A stretch of 64,000 bases of DNA from Paracoccaceae bacterium. Its GTDB lineage: Bacteria > Pseudomonadota > Alphaproteobacteria > Rhodobacterales > Rhodobacteraceae. Both the position numbers and the translations under genes were made by a program. Position 1 is the stretch's first letter, and every line of letters starts with the position of its first letter. The DNA lies in NCBI GenBank assembly GCA_022448245.1, contig JAKVCO010000002.1, positions 123,473-187,472 of the forward strand, given 5' to 3'. The notes under the pieces were generated by a model. It was not told where the DNA came from and searched no databases. It saw nothing but the letters and a program-made list of their open reading frames with translations. Shown here piece by piece: positions 8,460 to 16,555 of the stretch.

Positions 8460-9098
8460 TCACCCCAGCGCAACGAGGGTAAAGAGCGCCATAGCGACAG
8501 AATATGTGGGCCAGATCGTCAGCTGCGCAGGCAGCCGCCAGCGCGAAGAGCGCGAGAGAACGAACATCTCCAGCCCGATCAGTGCGTCGGACAGAACAAA
8601 AAGGGCCACACCTACCTGTAGGGTGATGACGTCCTCGCGCGGAAGGTTTGGCGCATCAAGGCCGATCGCGGCCAAGGCCATCGCGGCGATGATCGCGATG
8701 TAACCCATCACCGGCCATCTCAGCGCCCCAGCACGTGGGAAAATCAGCGTGGCCAAGCCGCACGCGAGCACGAGAAGGATCAGGGCATAGAGCGACAGCA
8801 GTTCATGCACATCGATGCCCCATGCCAGAAACTGTGCGACGAGCAAGATGTGGAGCACAGCGAAGCCTGCCATGCCGGTCAGGAAGCCGCCCGTTGAGGG
8901 CCGCGAGAGGAAGGCATCGCCCACTAAGCCCGCCGCAAGGACGCCAAGGATCAAGGGATAGGCTTGCCCCTGCCCCGCGACGAGCGCCCCCAAAAGGAGG
9001 AGGCCGACAGGCAACGCTTTGACGCTGGTCTTGGCCCAAGACGGCCCGCGCCATGAAAAGCCCAGCCAAAAGACGAGGGAGGCAATCGCGCTCCCCAT
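8460..9098 (-). CDS. YhhN/TMEM86-family membrane protein (lysoplasmalogenase-like)
   Basis: A 212-residue membrane protein with about seven or eight hydrophobic segments and the family motif GDAFLS near residue 60, followed by a later FVLSDALIG segment carrying the second acidic residue. Family members in animals (TMEM86) and some bacteria hydrolyse lysoplasmalogen vinyl ethers; activity here is inferred from homology only. It starts 33 bases after the NuoE/NuoF-like gene and is probably read from the same transcript, which has no obvious functional logic. Confidence 0.85.
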   Translation of the reverse strand: MGSAIASLVFWLGFSWRGPSWAKTSVKALPVGLLLLGALVAGQGQAYPLILGVLAAGLVGDAFLSRPSTGGFLTGMAGFAVLHILLVAQFLAWGIDVHELLSLYALILLVLACGLATLIFPRAGALRWPVMGYIAIIAAMALAAIGLDAPNLPREDVITLQVGVALFVLSDALIGLEMFVLSRSSRWRLPAQLTIWPTYSVAMALFTLVALG

Positions 9099-9131
9099 CC
9101 AGAGCAGGACTTCCGGCGCCTCAGTCAGGGC

Positions 9132-10817
9132 TTAAATCTCGTCCGGGAAATGCTTCATCACCGACCGGATCGGGTTCGGCGCCGCCTGCCCCAGACCGCA
9201 AATCGAGGCGTCGGCCATGATCGTGGTGAGGTCCGTCAAGAGCTCCTGATCCCAGCTGTCCGCCTGCATCAGCTTCACAGCTTTCTCGCAGCCTACGCGG
9301 CAGGGTGTGCACTGGCCGCAGCTCTCATCCTCGAAGAAGCGGAGCATGTTGAGCGCCGCCGTCCGCGCGGAATCTTGATCTGACAAAACCACTACTGCAG
9401 CCGAACCGATGAAGGTGCCGAGCGGCTGAAGCGTATCGAAATCAAGCGGCACATCGTTGATCGAAGCAGGCAGCAGACCCGACGACGGCCCACCAGGCTG
9501 ATACGCTTTGAAGACATGACCGTCTTCCATGCCACCGGCGGCCTCGATGATATCCATGATCGTGGAGCCTGCAGGAAGCAGGTAGACGCCGGGCTTGGCC
9601 ACGCGGCCAGAAACGGAGTAGCTGCGTAGACCCTTGCGGCCGTTGTGCTCGGTCGCGTTCAGCACCTCAGGCCCCTCACGGCAGATCCGCGCGACCCAGT
9701 GCAGCGTCTCGATATTGTGGACGAGAGTAGGCTGCCCGAAGACCCCCACCTGCGCAACGAAGGGCGGACGGTGACGCGGCATCCCGCGCTTGCCCTCGAT
9801 GCTCTCGATCATCGCGCTTTCTTCGCCGCAGATGTAGGCGCCTGCGCCACGGCGGAGTTCGACAAAGCTGGGCTCGATGAGGCCGGCCTCTTCCATAGCG
9901 GCCAGTTCCTTTGCCAGGATGTGCAGCACAGCCGGATATTCATCGCGCATGTAAAGGAAGACACGCTCTGCCTCGACGGCCCAAGCCGCGATCAGCATGC
10001 CTTCAAGGAAGATATGGGGCACGCGTTCAAGGTAGTAGCGGTCTTTGAAGGTGCCGGGCTCGCCCTCGTCTCCATTCACGGCAAGGTAGCGCGGGCCGGG
10101 ATTGGCGCGCACAAAGCCCCACTTCTTGCCGGACGGGAACCCCGCCCCCCCGAGGCCTCGGAGCCCTGCGTCGAGCACCTTGTCCTGCACCGCTTCCCAA
10201 TCGCCGTTCGCGCGCAAATCGGCGAGCGTAGCGTAGCCGCCCTCAGCCTTATAGGCCTCAAGCGCCTGATAGTCCGGGATGTCGGCGTGGGTGTGGCCCA
10301 TGGCGATCGCGGCCTGAACCTTCTCGGGCGTGGCGTGGTCGATGTGATGGTGACCGAGCTCAAGCACAGGCGCGGTGTCACACCGCCCCATGCAGGGCGC
10401 GCGCAGCACGCGGACCTCAGCGAGGTCGAGCCCGTCTTCCAATGCGGCCTTCAGCTGCTGGGCGCCCGCCATCTCGCACGACAGCGAGTCGCACACGCGG
10501 ATCGTCAGCGCGGGCGGCGGGGTCTCCCCCTCCTTCACCACATCAAAGTGGGCGTAGAATGTGGCGACCTCATAGACCTCCGCCTGAGAGATCCGAAGCT
10601 CTTCGGCCAGCGCGCGCAGATGCGCAGACGACAAATGGCCGTAGGTGTCTTGCATCAGATGGAGGTACTCGATCAGGTGATCGCGGCGCCGCGGCCTGTC
10701 GCCCAGAAGCTGACGCACATCATCCCACGCACCGTCATCAAGCTGACGGCCCTTAGTGTGGTGGCGGCCTTTACCCTTACCGGATTTCCAAACGCCTTTG
10801 CGATCATCGAGTGCCAT
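9132..10817 (-). CDS. NuoE-NuoF fusion (formate dehydrogenase beta/NADH-binding type)
   Basis: A 561-residue fusion. Residues about 45-165 are a thioredoxin-like 2Fe-2S NuoE domain with Cys109, Cys114, Cys142 and Cys146 (C-x4-C, C-x3-C). Residues about 195-560 are NuoF-like: FMN/NADH loops GLGGAGFPSG (221-230) and NGDEGEPGTFKDR, GAGAYICGEESAMIES, and 4Fe-4S cysteines 500, 503, 506 and 540. Such fusions are the diaphorase subunit (FdsB-type) of soluble NAD-dependent formate dehydrogenases and related hydrogenases. No molybdenum catalytic subunit, gamma subunit or fdhD is adjacent: the gene is followed by a YhhN gene and preceded by a divergent hypothetical gene. Its partner must be encoded elsewhere or it works alone as an NADH dehydrogenase module. 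Confidence 0.9.
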   Translation of the reverse strand: MALDDRKGVWKSGKGKGRHHTKGRQLDDGAWDDVRQLLGDRPRRRDHLIEYLHLMQDTYGHLSSAHLRALAEELRISQAEVYEVATFYAHFDVVKEGETPPPALTIRVCDSLSCEMAGAQQLKAALEDGLDLAEVRVLRAPCMGRCDTAPVLELGHHHIDHATPEKVQAAIAMGHTHADIPDYQALEAYKAEGGYATLADLRANGDWEAVQDKVLDAGLRGLGGAGFPSGKKWGFVRANPGPRYLAVNGDEGEPGTFKDRYYLERVPHIFLEGMLIAAWAVEAERVFLYMRDEYPAVLHILAKELAAMEEAGLIEPSFVELRRGAGAYICGEESAMIESIEGKRGMPRHRPPFVAQVGVFGQPTLVHNIETLHWVARICREGPEVLNATEHNGRKGLRSYSVSGRVAKPGVYLLPAGSTIMDIIEAAGGMEDGHVFKAYQPGGPSSGLLPASINDVPLDFDTLQPLGTFIGSAAVVVLSDQDSARTAALNMLRFFEDESCGQCTPCRVGCEKAVKLMQADSWDQELLTDLTTIMADASICGLGQAAPNPIRSVMKHFPDEI

Positions 10818-11029
10818 CGGTCTCTCCTCATTGGCGCAACATTAGGGGGCCTCGGCCAAGGCGGGACACCAAAAAACGACACCTGCGCGCGGAAACCGCA
10901 GCCCCGCAAAGAAAGAGTGCGGAAACACCCGGCGCCGACAGGAAATTTTCAGCCGTTCACGGGGCATTGACCGCCGCATGGGCCCCTAAGGGCTGGTTCG
11001 AGCGTGCCCGATCGGGCAGGTTACGCCTC

Positions 11030-11428
11030 ATGCGTTTGATTGCTTTTCTTTGCGTTGTCGGGGCCTCACAGGCCCTGGCTCAAGACGCCCCGCTCAGCGC
11101 CTCCGAATTCGAGGCCTACACCACCGGCAAGACCCTCAGCTACGCCACCTCAGGCCAATCACCGTACGGCGCCGAGGAATACCTACCCAACCGCCGCGTC
11201 CGCTGGGCCTTCACCGATCAGGAATGCAAGGAAGGGGAATGGTATCCCTCGGGCGAGCTCATCTGTTTTCTCTATGAAGACAGCTCCGATCCGCAGTGTT
11301 GGAGCTTTTATCTGACGCCGCAGGGCCTGCGTGCGCAGTTCGAAAACCGCCCAGACAGCGCGCCGCTCTACCAGATTGAGGAAAGCGCGGAGCCCCTTTT
11401 CTGCCCCGGGCCGCAAATCGGCGTCTGA
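11030..11428 (+). CDS. Secreted hypothetical protein
   Basis: A 132-residue protein with a signal peptide (MRLIAFLCVVGASQALAQ, cleavage near residue 18). The mature part has four cysteines and the segment EWYPSGELICFLYED followed by QCWSFYL, a pattern I associate with unnamed small alphaproteobacterial secreted proteins. No function can be given. An open frame extends upstream to 10811, but the start at 11030 is taken because the signal peptide begins there. It converges on xseA with only 4 bases between the two stops. Confidence 0.75.
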   Translation: MRLIAFLCVVGASQALAQDAPLSASEFEAYTTGKTLSYATSGQSPYGAEEYLPNRRVRWAFTDQECKEGEWYPSGELICFLYEDSSDPQCWSFYLTPQGLRAQFENRPDSAPLYQIEESAEPLFCPGPQIGV

Positions 11429-11432
11429 GGAT

Positions 11433-12983
11433 TTATTCGTCGAAGAGGCTGCCTTGCTTCGTCGGCGGGTTTGAACCGCCGGAGCGTTTGGACTTCGTGC
11501 CGGCTGCCGCGCCGGGCGAAAAGCGCCCATCAGCAAACTCGATCTCGAGCGGCTCACCAGCCCTCACCTGCGCCTTGCGCGTCACCACATCGCCGCCTGA
11601 GCGCACCACGGTATATCCCCGATCTAGCGTCGCTTTATAGCTCAGCGTCTCCCGCAACCGGTCCAGTGCTTCGAGGCGGTCGGTCAGAGCGCGCTGACGC
11701 GTGGCGCTTACCTCTGCCAGTTTCTCAGAAAGACGATCAAAATCGCTCCGCGCCTTGGCGAGTTGGCCGGACACCAGCGCCGGAGACAGCCGCCCTCGCG
11801 CCTCAAGCCGTTCGCGCTTTTCCGCAGCCTTGCGGCCCAGCGCTGGCAGAAGGCGTGCAGCGTTCTCAACCACGCGCCGCTCTTCATCTCTGAGGCGGCG
11901 ACGCAGGGCGGAAGGTGACACCGAGAGGCTCGCCAAGGTCACGCGGCGTCCCTGCACGCCCGCGATAAGCGCGGGCCCAAGAAAGGCATCTGCCTTGTCG
12001 AGCCTCTGGCGCGGTGTGGCGAGGAGCGTTTCTAACCGGGGCAAAGCCCGGGACAGATCCCGCAGCCGCTCTGCACGACGATCAAGCACAGTCCCCTGCC
12101 CGCGCATGAGCCGCGCACCCTGCTCTTCCAGCCAGGCAAGCAGATCGCGCCGCACAGGCACCGCCATTTCGGCCGCAGCGGTCGGCGTCGGCGCGCGTGT
12201 GTCGCTGACGAAATCAATCAACGTCGTATCCGTCTCGTGCCCCACCGCCGAAATCAGAGGGATGTCCGAAGCTGCAGCCGCGCGGGCCACGATCTCCTCA
12301 TTGAAGCCCCAAAGGTCCTCGATGGAGCCACCACCCCGGGCCACGATGATCAGGTCAGGTCGCGGCAGCGCGCCGCCCGGCGTCAGCTTGTTGAAACCCT
12401 CGATCCCCCGCGTCACCTCAGGCGCGCAATTGGCACCTTGCACGGCCACCGGCCAGATCAGCACTTTGCGCGGAAAACGATCCCTCAGACGGTGCAGGAT
12501 ATCCCGGATCACCGCGCCGGTGGGCGACGTCACAACACCGATCACCTCGGGCAGATAAGGCAGTGGCTTCTTACGCCCCTCCTCAAAGAGCCCCTCCGCC
12601 TCGAGCGCCTTCTTGCGCTTCTCCAGCATCGCCATGAGCGCGCCCTGCCCCGCCACGGCAAGCTCGACCACGTTCATGTTGTACTTCGACTGCGGGCCGA
12701 AGGTGCTCATCTTCCCGGTGGCGACCACCTCGAGCCCTTCTTCAGGCATCACACCCAGGCCGCTGATCTGCCCTTTCCACGTCGTGCAGGACAGCGAATT
12801 GCGATCATCCTTCAGGTCGAAATAGAGGTGGCCGGAGCGTGCCTGAACCACGCGCCCTACCTCACCCTTCACGCGGACACTGCCGAATTCGCCCTCGATC
12901 GTGCGCTTGATGGCGCCCGAAATCTCAGAGACCGAGTATTCCGGCGTGTTCATCCCCGGGGTCGGATCATCGATGAGGTCCAT
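11433..12983 (-). CDS. xseA: Exodeoxyribonuclease VII large subunit
   Basis: Catalytic subunit of ExoVII, degrading single-stranded DNA from both ends together with XseB. The 516-residue protein has the N-terminal OB-fold domain (YSVSEISGAIKRTIEGEFG, GHLYFDLKDD), the central nuclease domain with VIGVVTSPTGAVIRDILHRL and PDLIIVARGGGSIEDLWGFN, SAVGHETDTTLIDFV, and a long C-terminal coiled coil. The frame is open upstream to 13394, but that stretch is antisense to purD, so the start at 12983 (MDLIDDPTPGMNTPEYS) is chosen. MNTPEYS ten codons later is an alternative. It is divergent from purD. Confidence 0.95.
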   Translation of the reverse strand: MDLIDDPTPGMNTPEYSVSEISGAIKRTIEGEFGSVRVKGEVGRVVQARSGHLYFDLKDDRNSLSCTTWKGQISGLGVMPEEGLEVVATGKMSTFGPQSKYNMNVVELAVAGQGALMAMLEKRKKALEAEGLFEEGRKKPLPYLPEVIGVVTSPTGAVIRDILHRLRDRFPRKVLIWPVAVQGANCAPEVTRGIEGFNKLTPGGALPRPDLIIVARGGGSIEDLWGFNEEIVARAAAASDIPLISAVGHETDTTLIDFVSDTRAPTPTAAAEMAVPVRRDLLAWLEEQGARLMRGQGTVLDRRAERLRDLSRALPRLETLLATPRQRLDKADAFLGPALIAGVQGRRVTLASLSVSPSALRRRLRDEERRVVENAARLLPALGRKAAEKRERLEARGRLSPALVSGQLAKARSDFDRLSEKLAEVSATRQRALTDRLEALDRLRETLSYKATLDRGYTVVRSGGDVVTRKAQVRAGEPLEIEFADGRFSPGAAAGTKSKRSGGSNPPTKQGSLFDE

Positions 12984-13044
12984 GCTGCCGCCTTGTTCTG
13001 CTTTGCTGCGCAGCCTATGACGCCCTCGGCAGAGAGGGAAGCGC

Positions 13045-14307
13045 ATGAATATTCTGATCTTGGGAAGCGGCGGGCGTGAACATGCGTTGGCTTGGGCGGT
13101 GAAGCAGAACCCGAAGTGCGGGCGTCTGATCGTGGCGCCGGGCAATGCGGGCACCGCAGCCATCGCCTGGAATGCAGAGCTCGACATCAATGATGGCGAA
13201 GCCGTCGCCGCCTTTGCCCAAGAACAGACCGTCGATTTCGTCATCATTGGGCCTGAAGCGCCTTTGGCCGCGGGCGTCGCTGACGCGCTGCGCGCTGCTG
13301 GGATCTTGTGCTTTGGCCCCTCCGCTGCAGCTGCCGAGCTTGAGGCGTCGAAAGCTTTCACCAAAGCGATCTGCGACGCCGCCGGGGCGCCCACGGCTGC
13401 CTACGCGCATTTCACCGATGCCGCAGCTGCCCGCGCCTATGTCGAAGAGCGAGGCGCGCCCATCGTTATCAAGGCCGACGGCCTCGCCGCAGGTAAGGGC
13501 GTGACGGTTGCGATGACGCTGGAAGAGGCCCTCGCCGCCGTTGACGACATGTTCGGAGGCGCCCATGGCTCTGCCGGGGCCGAGGTCGTGATCGAGGAGT
13601 TCATGGAGGGCGAAGAGGCCTCCTTCTTCGTGCTCTGCGACGGTGAGGACGCGCTGCCTGTGGGCACCGCGCAAGACCACAAACGCGTGGGCGACGGCGA
13701 TACCGGGCCAAACACCGGTGGCATGGGCGCCTATTCACCCGCGCCGGTGCTGACCGACGACATAGCCCAGCGGACGATGGATGAGATCGTGCGCCCCACC
13801 CTGCGCGAGATGGCCAAGCGCGGTACGCCCTATCAAGGGGTGCTCTACGTCGGCCTCATGATCAAAGACGGCGCGCCACGGCTCGTCGAATACAACGTGC
13901 GCTTCGGTGATCCGGAGTGTCAGGTGCTGATGATGCGCCTCGGTGGTCAGGCGCTAGATCTGCTCCACGCCGCAGCCGAAGGCCGCTTGGCCGAAGCACA
14001 GGTAAACTGGGCCGACGATCATGCGATCACCGTGGTCATGGCCGCCAATGGCTACCCCGGCGCCTACGAGAAAGGCTCCGTGATCTGTGGGCTTGAGGCT
14101 GTCGAGCAAAACTCAAAGGAGATGGTGTTCCACGCGGGCACCGCCTCAAAGGACGGCGCGATCATCGCAACGGGCGGACGGGTCCTTAACGTCACAGCAC
14201 GTGGCGCGAGCTTGAGTGAGGCGCACACCCGCGCCTATGCGCTCGTGGATGCAATCGATTGGCCCGAAGGCTTCTGCCGCCGCGATATCGGCTGGCGCGC
14301 GCTCTAG
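13045..14307 (+). CDS. purD: Phosphoribosylamine-glycine ligase
   Basis: Second enzyme of purine synthesis: ATP-dependent ligation of glycine to phosphoribosylamine (GARS). The 420-residue protein starts with the classic [18 protein letters not shown]. It has the ATP-grasp segments [14 protein letters not shown] and [12 protein letters not shown], followed by the GARS signature around [12 protein letters not shown], and is of normal length. It stands alone, divergent from xseA with 61 bases between the start codons, and is followed by a convergent secreted protein gene. Confidence 0.96.
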   Translation: MNILILGSGGREHALAWAVKQNPKCGRLIVAPGNAGTAAIAWNAELDINDGEAVAAFAQEQTVDFVIIGPEAPLAAGVADALRAAGILCFGPSAAAAELEASKAFTKAICDAAGAPTAAYAHFTDAAAARAYVEERGAPIVIKADGLAAGKGVTVAMTLEEALAAVDDMFGGAHGSAGAEVVIEEFMEGEEASFFVLCDGEDALPVGTAQDHKRVGDGDTGPNTGGMGAYSPAPVLTDDIAQRTMDEIVRPTLREMAKRGTPYQGVLYVGLMIKDGAPRLVEYNVRFGDPECQVLMMRLGGQALDLLHAAAEGRLAEAQVNWADDHAITVVMAANGYPGAYEKGSVICGLEAVEQNSKEMVFHAGTASKDGAIIATGGRVLNVTARGASLSEAHTRAYALVDAIDWPEGFCRRDIGWRAL

Positions 14308-14320
14308 GCGCGCCAGTGGA

Positions 14321-15040
14321 TTAGCAGTCCATCGCCTCTGCGAAAGAAGCGCGCCCCCCGTGGCTGCCAATGTCTTCGGTCCTGAGGCCTGAGCCTGCGA
14401 AACGGATGGCGAGCAGCCGCTGCCAGCGCGCATCCGCAACGATCATTTCCGGACCAGCGCCGCAATCCCGGACGCCGCCTGCTATGTCGACTTCGCCTAT
14501 GCGGTGGTTGGTGACACCCGGTAGCGAGGCGATCTCGGCGACGTCGCCTGCCGAAGTGACGCGCCATACCCGCAAGGTCTTGGCCAGATGCGGCCTGTCC
14601 ACATAGGCCACTTCCATCACGCCATCCCCGTTCAGATCGCCCGCTCCCACAATGGCCAGCCAGCGGAACCGCGTGCCGATATGCGGGTTTTCAGCGAAAG
14701 GCCGCAGATCACCGTCGCGAATCTCATAAATCCGAAACCGCGCACCCAGACGCTCGTGGCTTTCGACGACCAACACTTCGGATGCCCCGTCTCCCGTCAT
14801 ATCGACCAAGCGTGGTGCGACGTCCTCAAACACCATGGGCGCATCCCAGCGCAACCGATGGAGCTTGCCGGAGGCCTCGCGCACCTCAAGCGTGGTGTAT
14901 TCGCTGGGGTCGCCCAACACACCGTGCGGGTACCTGCTGGTCGGATCAGTATAGCGCGCCGATGCGATCTCTGCGGCAGCCGGCGCCGCCAGCCCCAAGC
15001 TCGAGACCATCAACGCGCCGCGGGCCAGATCGCGCCACAT
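14321..15040 (-). CDS. Secreted FG-GAP/VCBS-repeat protein
   Basis: About 239 residues with a signal peptide (MWRDLARGALMVSSLGLAAP, cleavage after AAA). It carries at least two FG-GAP/VCBS-like calcium-binding loops, DMTGDGASEVLVVE and DLNGDGVMEVAYVD, with a third weaker repeat, consistent with a partial beta-propeller exported to the periplasm. The mature protein ends in Cys. The function is unknown. The frame begins with a TTG at 15070 that overlaps the ferredoxin stop; the ATG at 15040 is preferred because it opens the signal peptide. Likely co-transcribed with the ferredoxin gene upstream. Confidence 0.75.
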   Translation of the reverse strand: MWRDLARGALMVSSLGLAAPAAAEIASARYTDPTSRYPHGVLGDPSEYTTLEVREASGKLHRLRWDAPMVFEDVAPRLVDMTGDGASEVLVVESHERLGARFRIYEIRDGDLRPFAENPHIGTRFRWLAIVGAGDLNGDGVMEVAYVDRPHLAKTLRVWRVTSAGDVAEIASLPGVTNHRIGEVDIAGGVRDCGAGPEMIVADARWQRLLAIRFAGSGLRTEDIGSHGGRASFAEAMDC

Positions 15041-15066
15041 GCGAAACGCCCGACGCGGCGCCCCCC

Positions 15067-15390
15067 TCAAATCTGGTTCTCCGGCACGGTCACGGACATG
15101 CCGTCCATATCCGCGGTCACCTCGATCTGGCAGCTCAGGCGCGAGCGGCCCTGCACGACATCGGGTGCGAAATCGAGCATGTCGACCTCCAGGTCATCTG
15201 CCTCGGACACTTTCGCCACCCAGCTCTCGTCCAAATACACATGGCAGGTCGCGCAGGCGCAGGCGCCCCCGCAATCAGCCGCGATGCCCGGAACGTTGCC
15301 CGCCCGGGCCCCTTCCATAAGCGATTGCCCGACGGGGACATCAACCTCATGGGTCGTCCCGCCGAACTCGATATAGGTAATCTTTACCAT
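15067..15390 (-). CDS. 2Fe-2S ferredoxin, adrenodoxin type
   Basis: A 107-residue electron carrier of the ISC/adrenodoxin family (FdxB/Fdx-like). The cluster ligands are Cys40, Cys46, Cys49 and Cys87 (C-x5-C-x2-C, then RLSC), and DDLEVDML matches the acidic interaction helix. Such ferredoxins serve Fe-S cluster assembly or bacterial P450s and Rieske oxygenases; no isc gene or P450 is nearby, so the partner is unknown. Length and motifs are complete. Confidence 0.93.
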   Translation of the reverse strand: MVKITYIEFGGTTHEVDVPVGQSLMEGARAGNVPGIAADCGGACACATCHVYLDESWVAKVSEADDLEVDMLDFAPDVVQGRSRLSCQIEVTADMDGMSVTVPENQI

Positions 15391-15418
15391 GGCTGATACA
15401 TAGCGCCGTCCTCGCCAA

Positions 15419-15850
15419 ATGGCGAGATACTGCTTGTCGCCCCCGCAAGATGTTCTTATTTTGTTCCAAATGACAACCTACGCTGCCAACGACTGGCCCC
15501 GCCCCCCGGCGGCGGTCCCTGCTGATATGCTGCACCTTGTCCCGAACGGCGCGCGCTGCACCGTGGCGGGCCTCGTCCTCGTGCGGCAACGTCCCGGCAC
15601 AGCCAAAGGCGTCATCTTCATCACGCTTGAGGATGAAACTGGCGTCTGCAACGTCATCGTCTGGCGCAAGATCTACGAGCAATTCCGCCGCGCGGTCATC
15701 GCCGGGCGCATGCTGCGCGTGACAGGTCAGCTCCAACGCGAAGGCGCTGTCACCAACATCGTCTCCCAGCATGTCGAGGATATCTCCTACATGCTCGACG
15801 ACCTGCTCAAACCAAATATCGAGATTGCGCGCGCCGGCGACCAACCGTAG
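15419..15850 (+). pseudogene. DnaE2 C-terminal OB-fold remnant (or stand-alone OB protein)
   Basis: The 143-codon frame encodes only the last part of error-prone polymerase DnaE2: VAGLVLVRQRPGTAKGVIF, ITLEDETGVCNVIVW and TGQLQREGAV, ending with HVEDISYMLDDL. This is the OB-fold that closes alphaproteobacterial DnaE2 (ImuC). The polymerase, PHP and finger domains (about 900 residues) are absent and no imuA/imuB is nearby. The first 17 codons look unrelated; MTTYAAND at 15470 may be the true start. The frame is intact with normal GC-rich codon use, so it is either a fresh remnant or a retained nucleic-acid-binding protein. Confidence 0.75.
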
Positions 15851-15909
15851 ACGCATGCCCCCCACCTCGCTAATGTGCGCAAAACCGCAACAAGCGGATT
15901 GAAAGAGCA

Positions 15910-16425
15910 GTGAAATACATCACCCTTCCAGCGCTTCTGGCGCTTGTGGCCTGCGAGGCCCCCATCTCGCCTGTGAGCCGCGCCGAGCCCGAGCTTTTGC
16001 GCCTGCGCATGTCCGGCCCACCGGGCGCCACGCCCGATCAGTGCTGGGGCAGCATCACAACGCCCGCCGTCGTGGAAACCGTCACCGAGGACATCCTCCT
16101 CCAACCAGCAGAGATCGGCGATGACGGCACGATCCGCAGCGCCCCCGTCTACAAAAGCGAGACGCGCCAAGCCATCGTGCGCGAACGCCAAGACGTCTGG
16201 TTCGAAACACCTTGCGAAGACGAGATGACGTCAGAGTTCATCGCCTCCGTACAGCGCGCCCTGTCCGTACGTGGCTTCTTCAGCGGCACCGTCACAGGCG
16301 TGATGGACGCCCGCACCCGCTCCGCGATCCGCGCCTATCAGGCGCCTCAGGGCCTCAACTCGGCGATCCTCTCCAGCGCGGCTGCACGCCAACTGGGGCT
16401 CGTTGCCGTCGCACCAGCAGGGTAA
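15910..16425 (+). CDS. Lipoprotein with peptidoglycan-binding domain
   Basis: A 171-residue protein starting at GTG. A short lipoprotein signal (MKYITLPALLALVAC) places the lipobox Cys at residue 15, so it should be membrane anchored. The C-terminal 60 residues (FIASVQRALSVRGFFSG, DARTRSAIRAYQAPQG) form a PG_binding_1 domain. The middle part (QCWGSITTPAVVETVTED) is a pattern seen in unnamed roseobacter proteins. It probably anchors or senses the cell wall. No operon partner is evident. Confidence 0.85.
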   Translation: MKYITLPALLALVACEAPISPVSRAEPELLRLRMSGPPGATPDQCWGSITTPAVVETVTEDILLQPAEIGDDGTIRSAPVYKSETRQAIVRERQDVWFETPCEDEMTSEFIASVQRALSVRGFFSGTVTGVMDARTRSAIRAYQAPQGLNSAILSSAAARQLGLVAVAPAG

Positions 16426-16555
16426 GACGCACGAGATCTGCACACCTGAGGCGATGAACGCAGATTTCACGCAATTCAGTATGATGTAGAGCCGAGAACG
16501 CGCACCATCAGCACGGGGCGCGCACTATCCTTAGCATAACGCAAAGGAGTGCCCC

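Noticed and set aside
9645-10970. 441-codon frame antisense to the NuoE/NuoF fusion
   Set aside because: Shadow frame; the real gene on the minus strand has every cofactor motif.
12984-13394. N-terminal extension of xseA
   Set aside because: The extra 137 codons lie antisense within purD; ExoVII begins near MNTPEYS.
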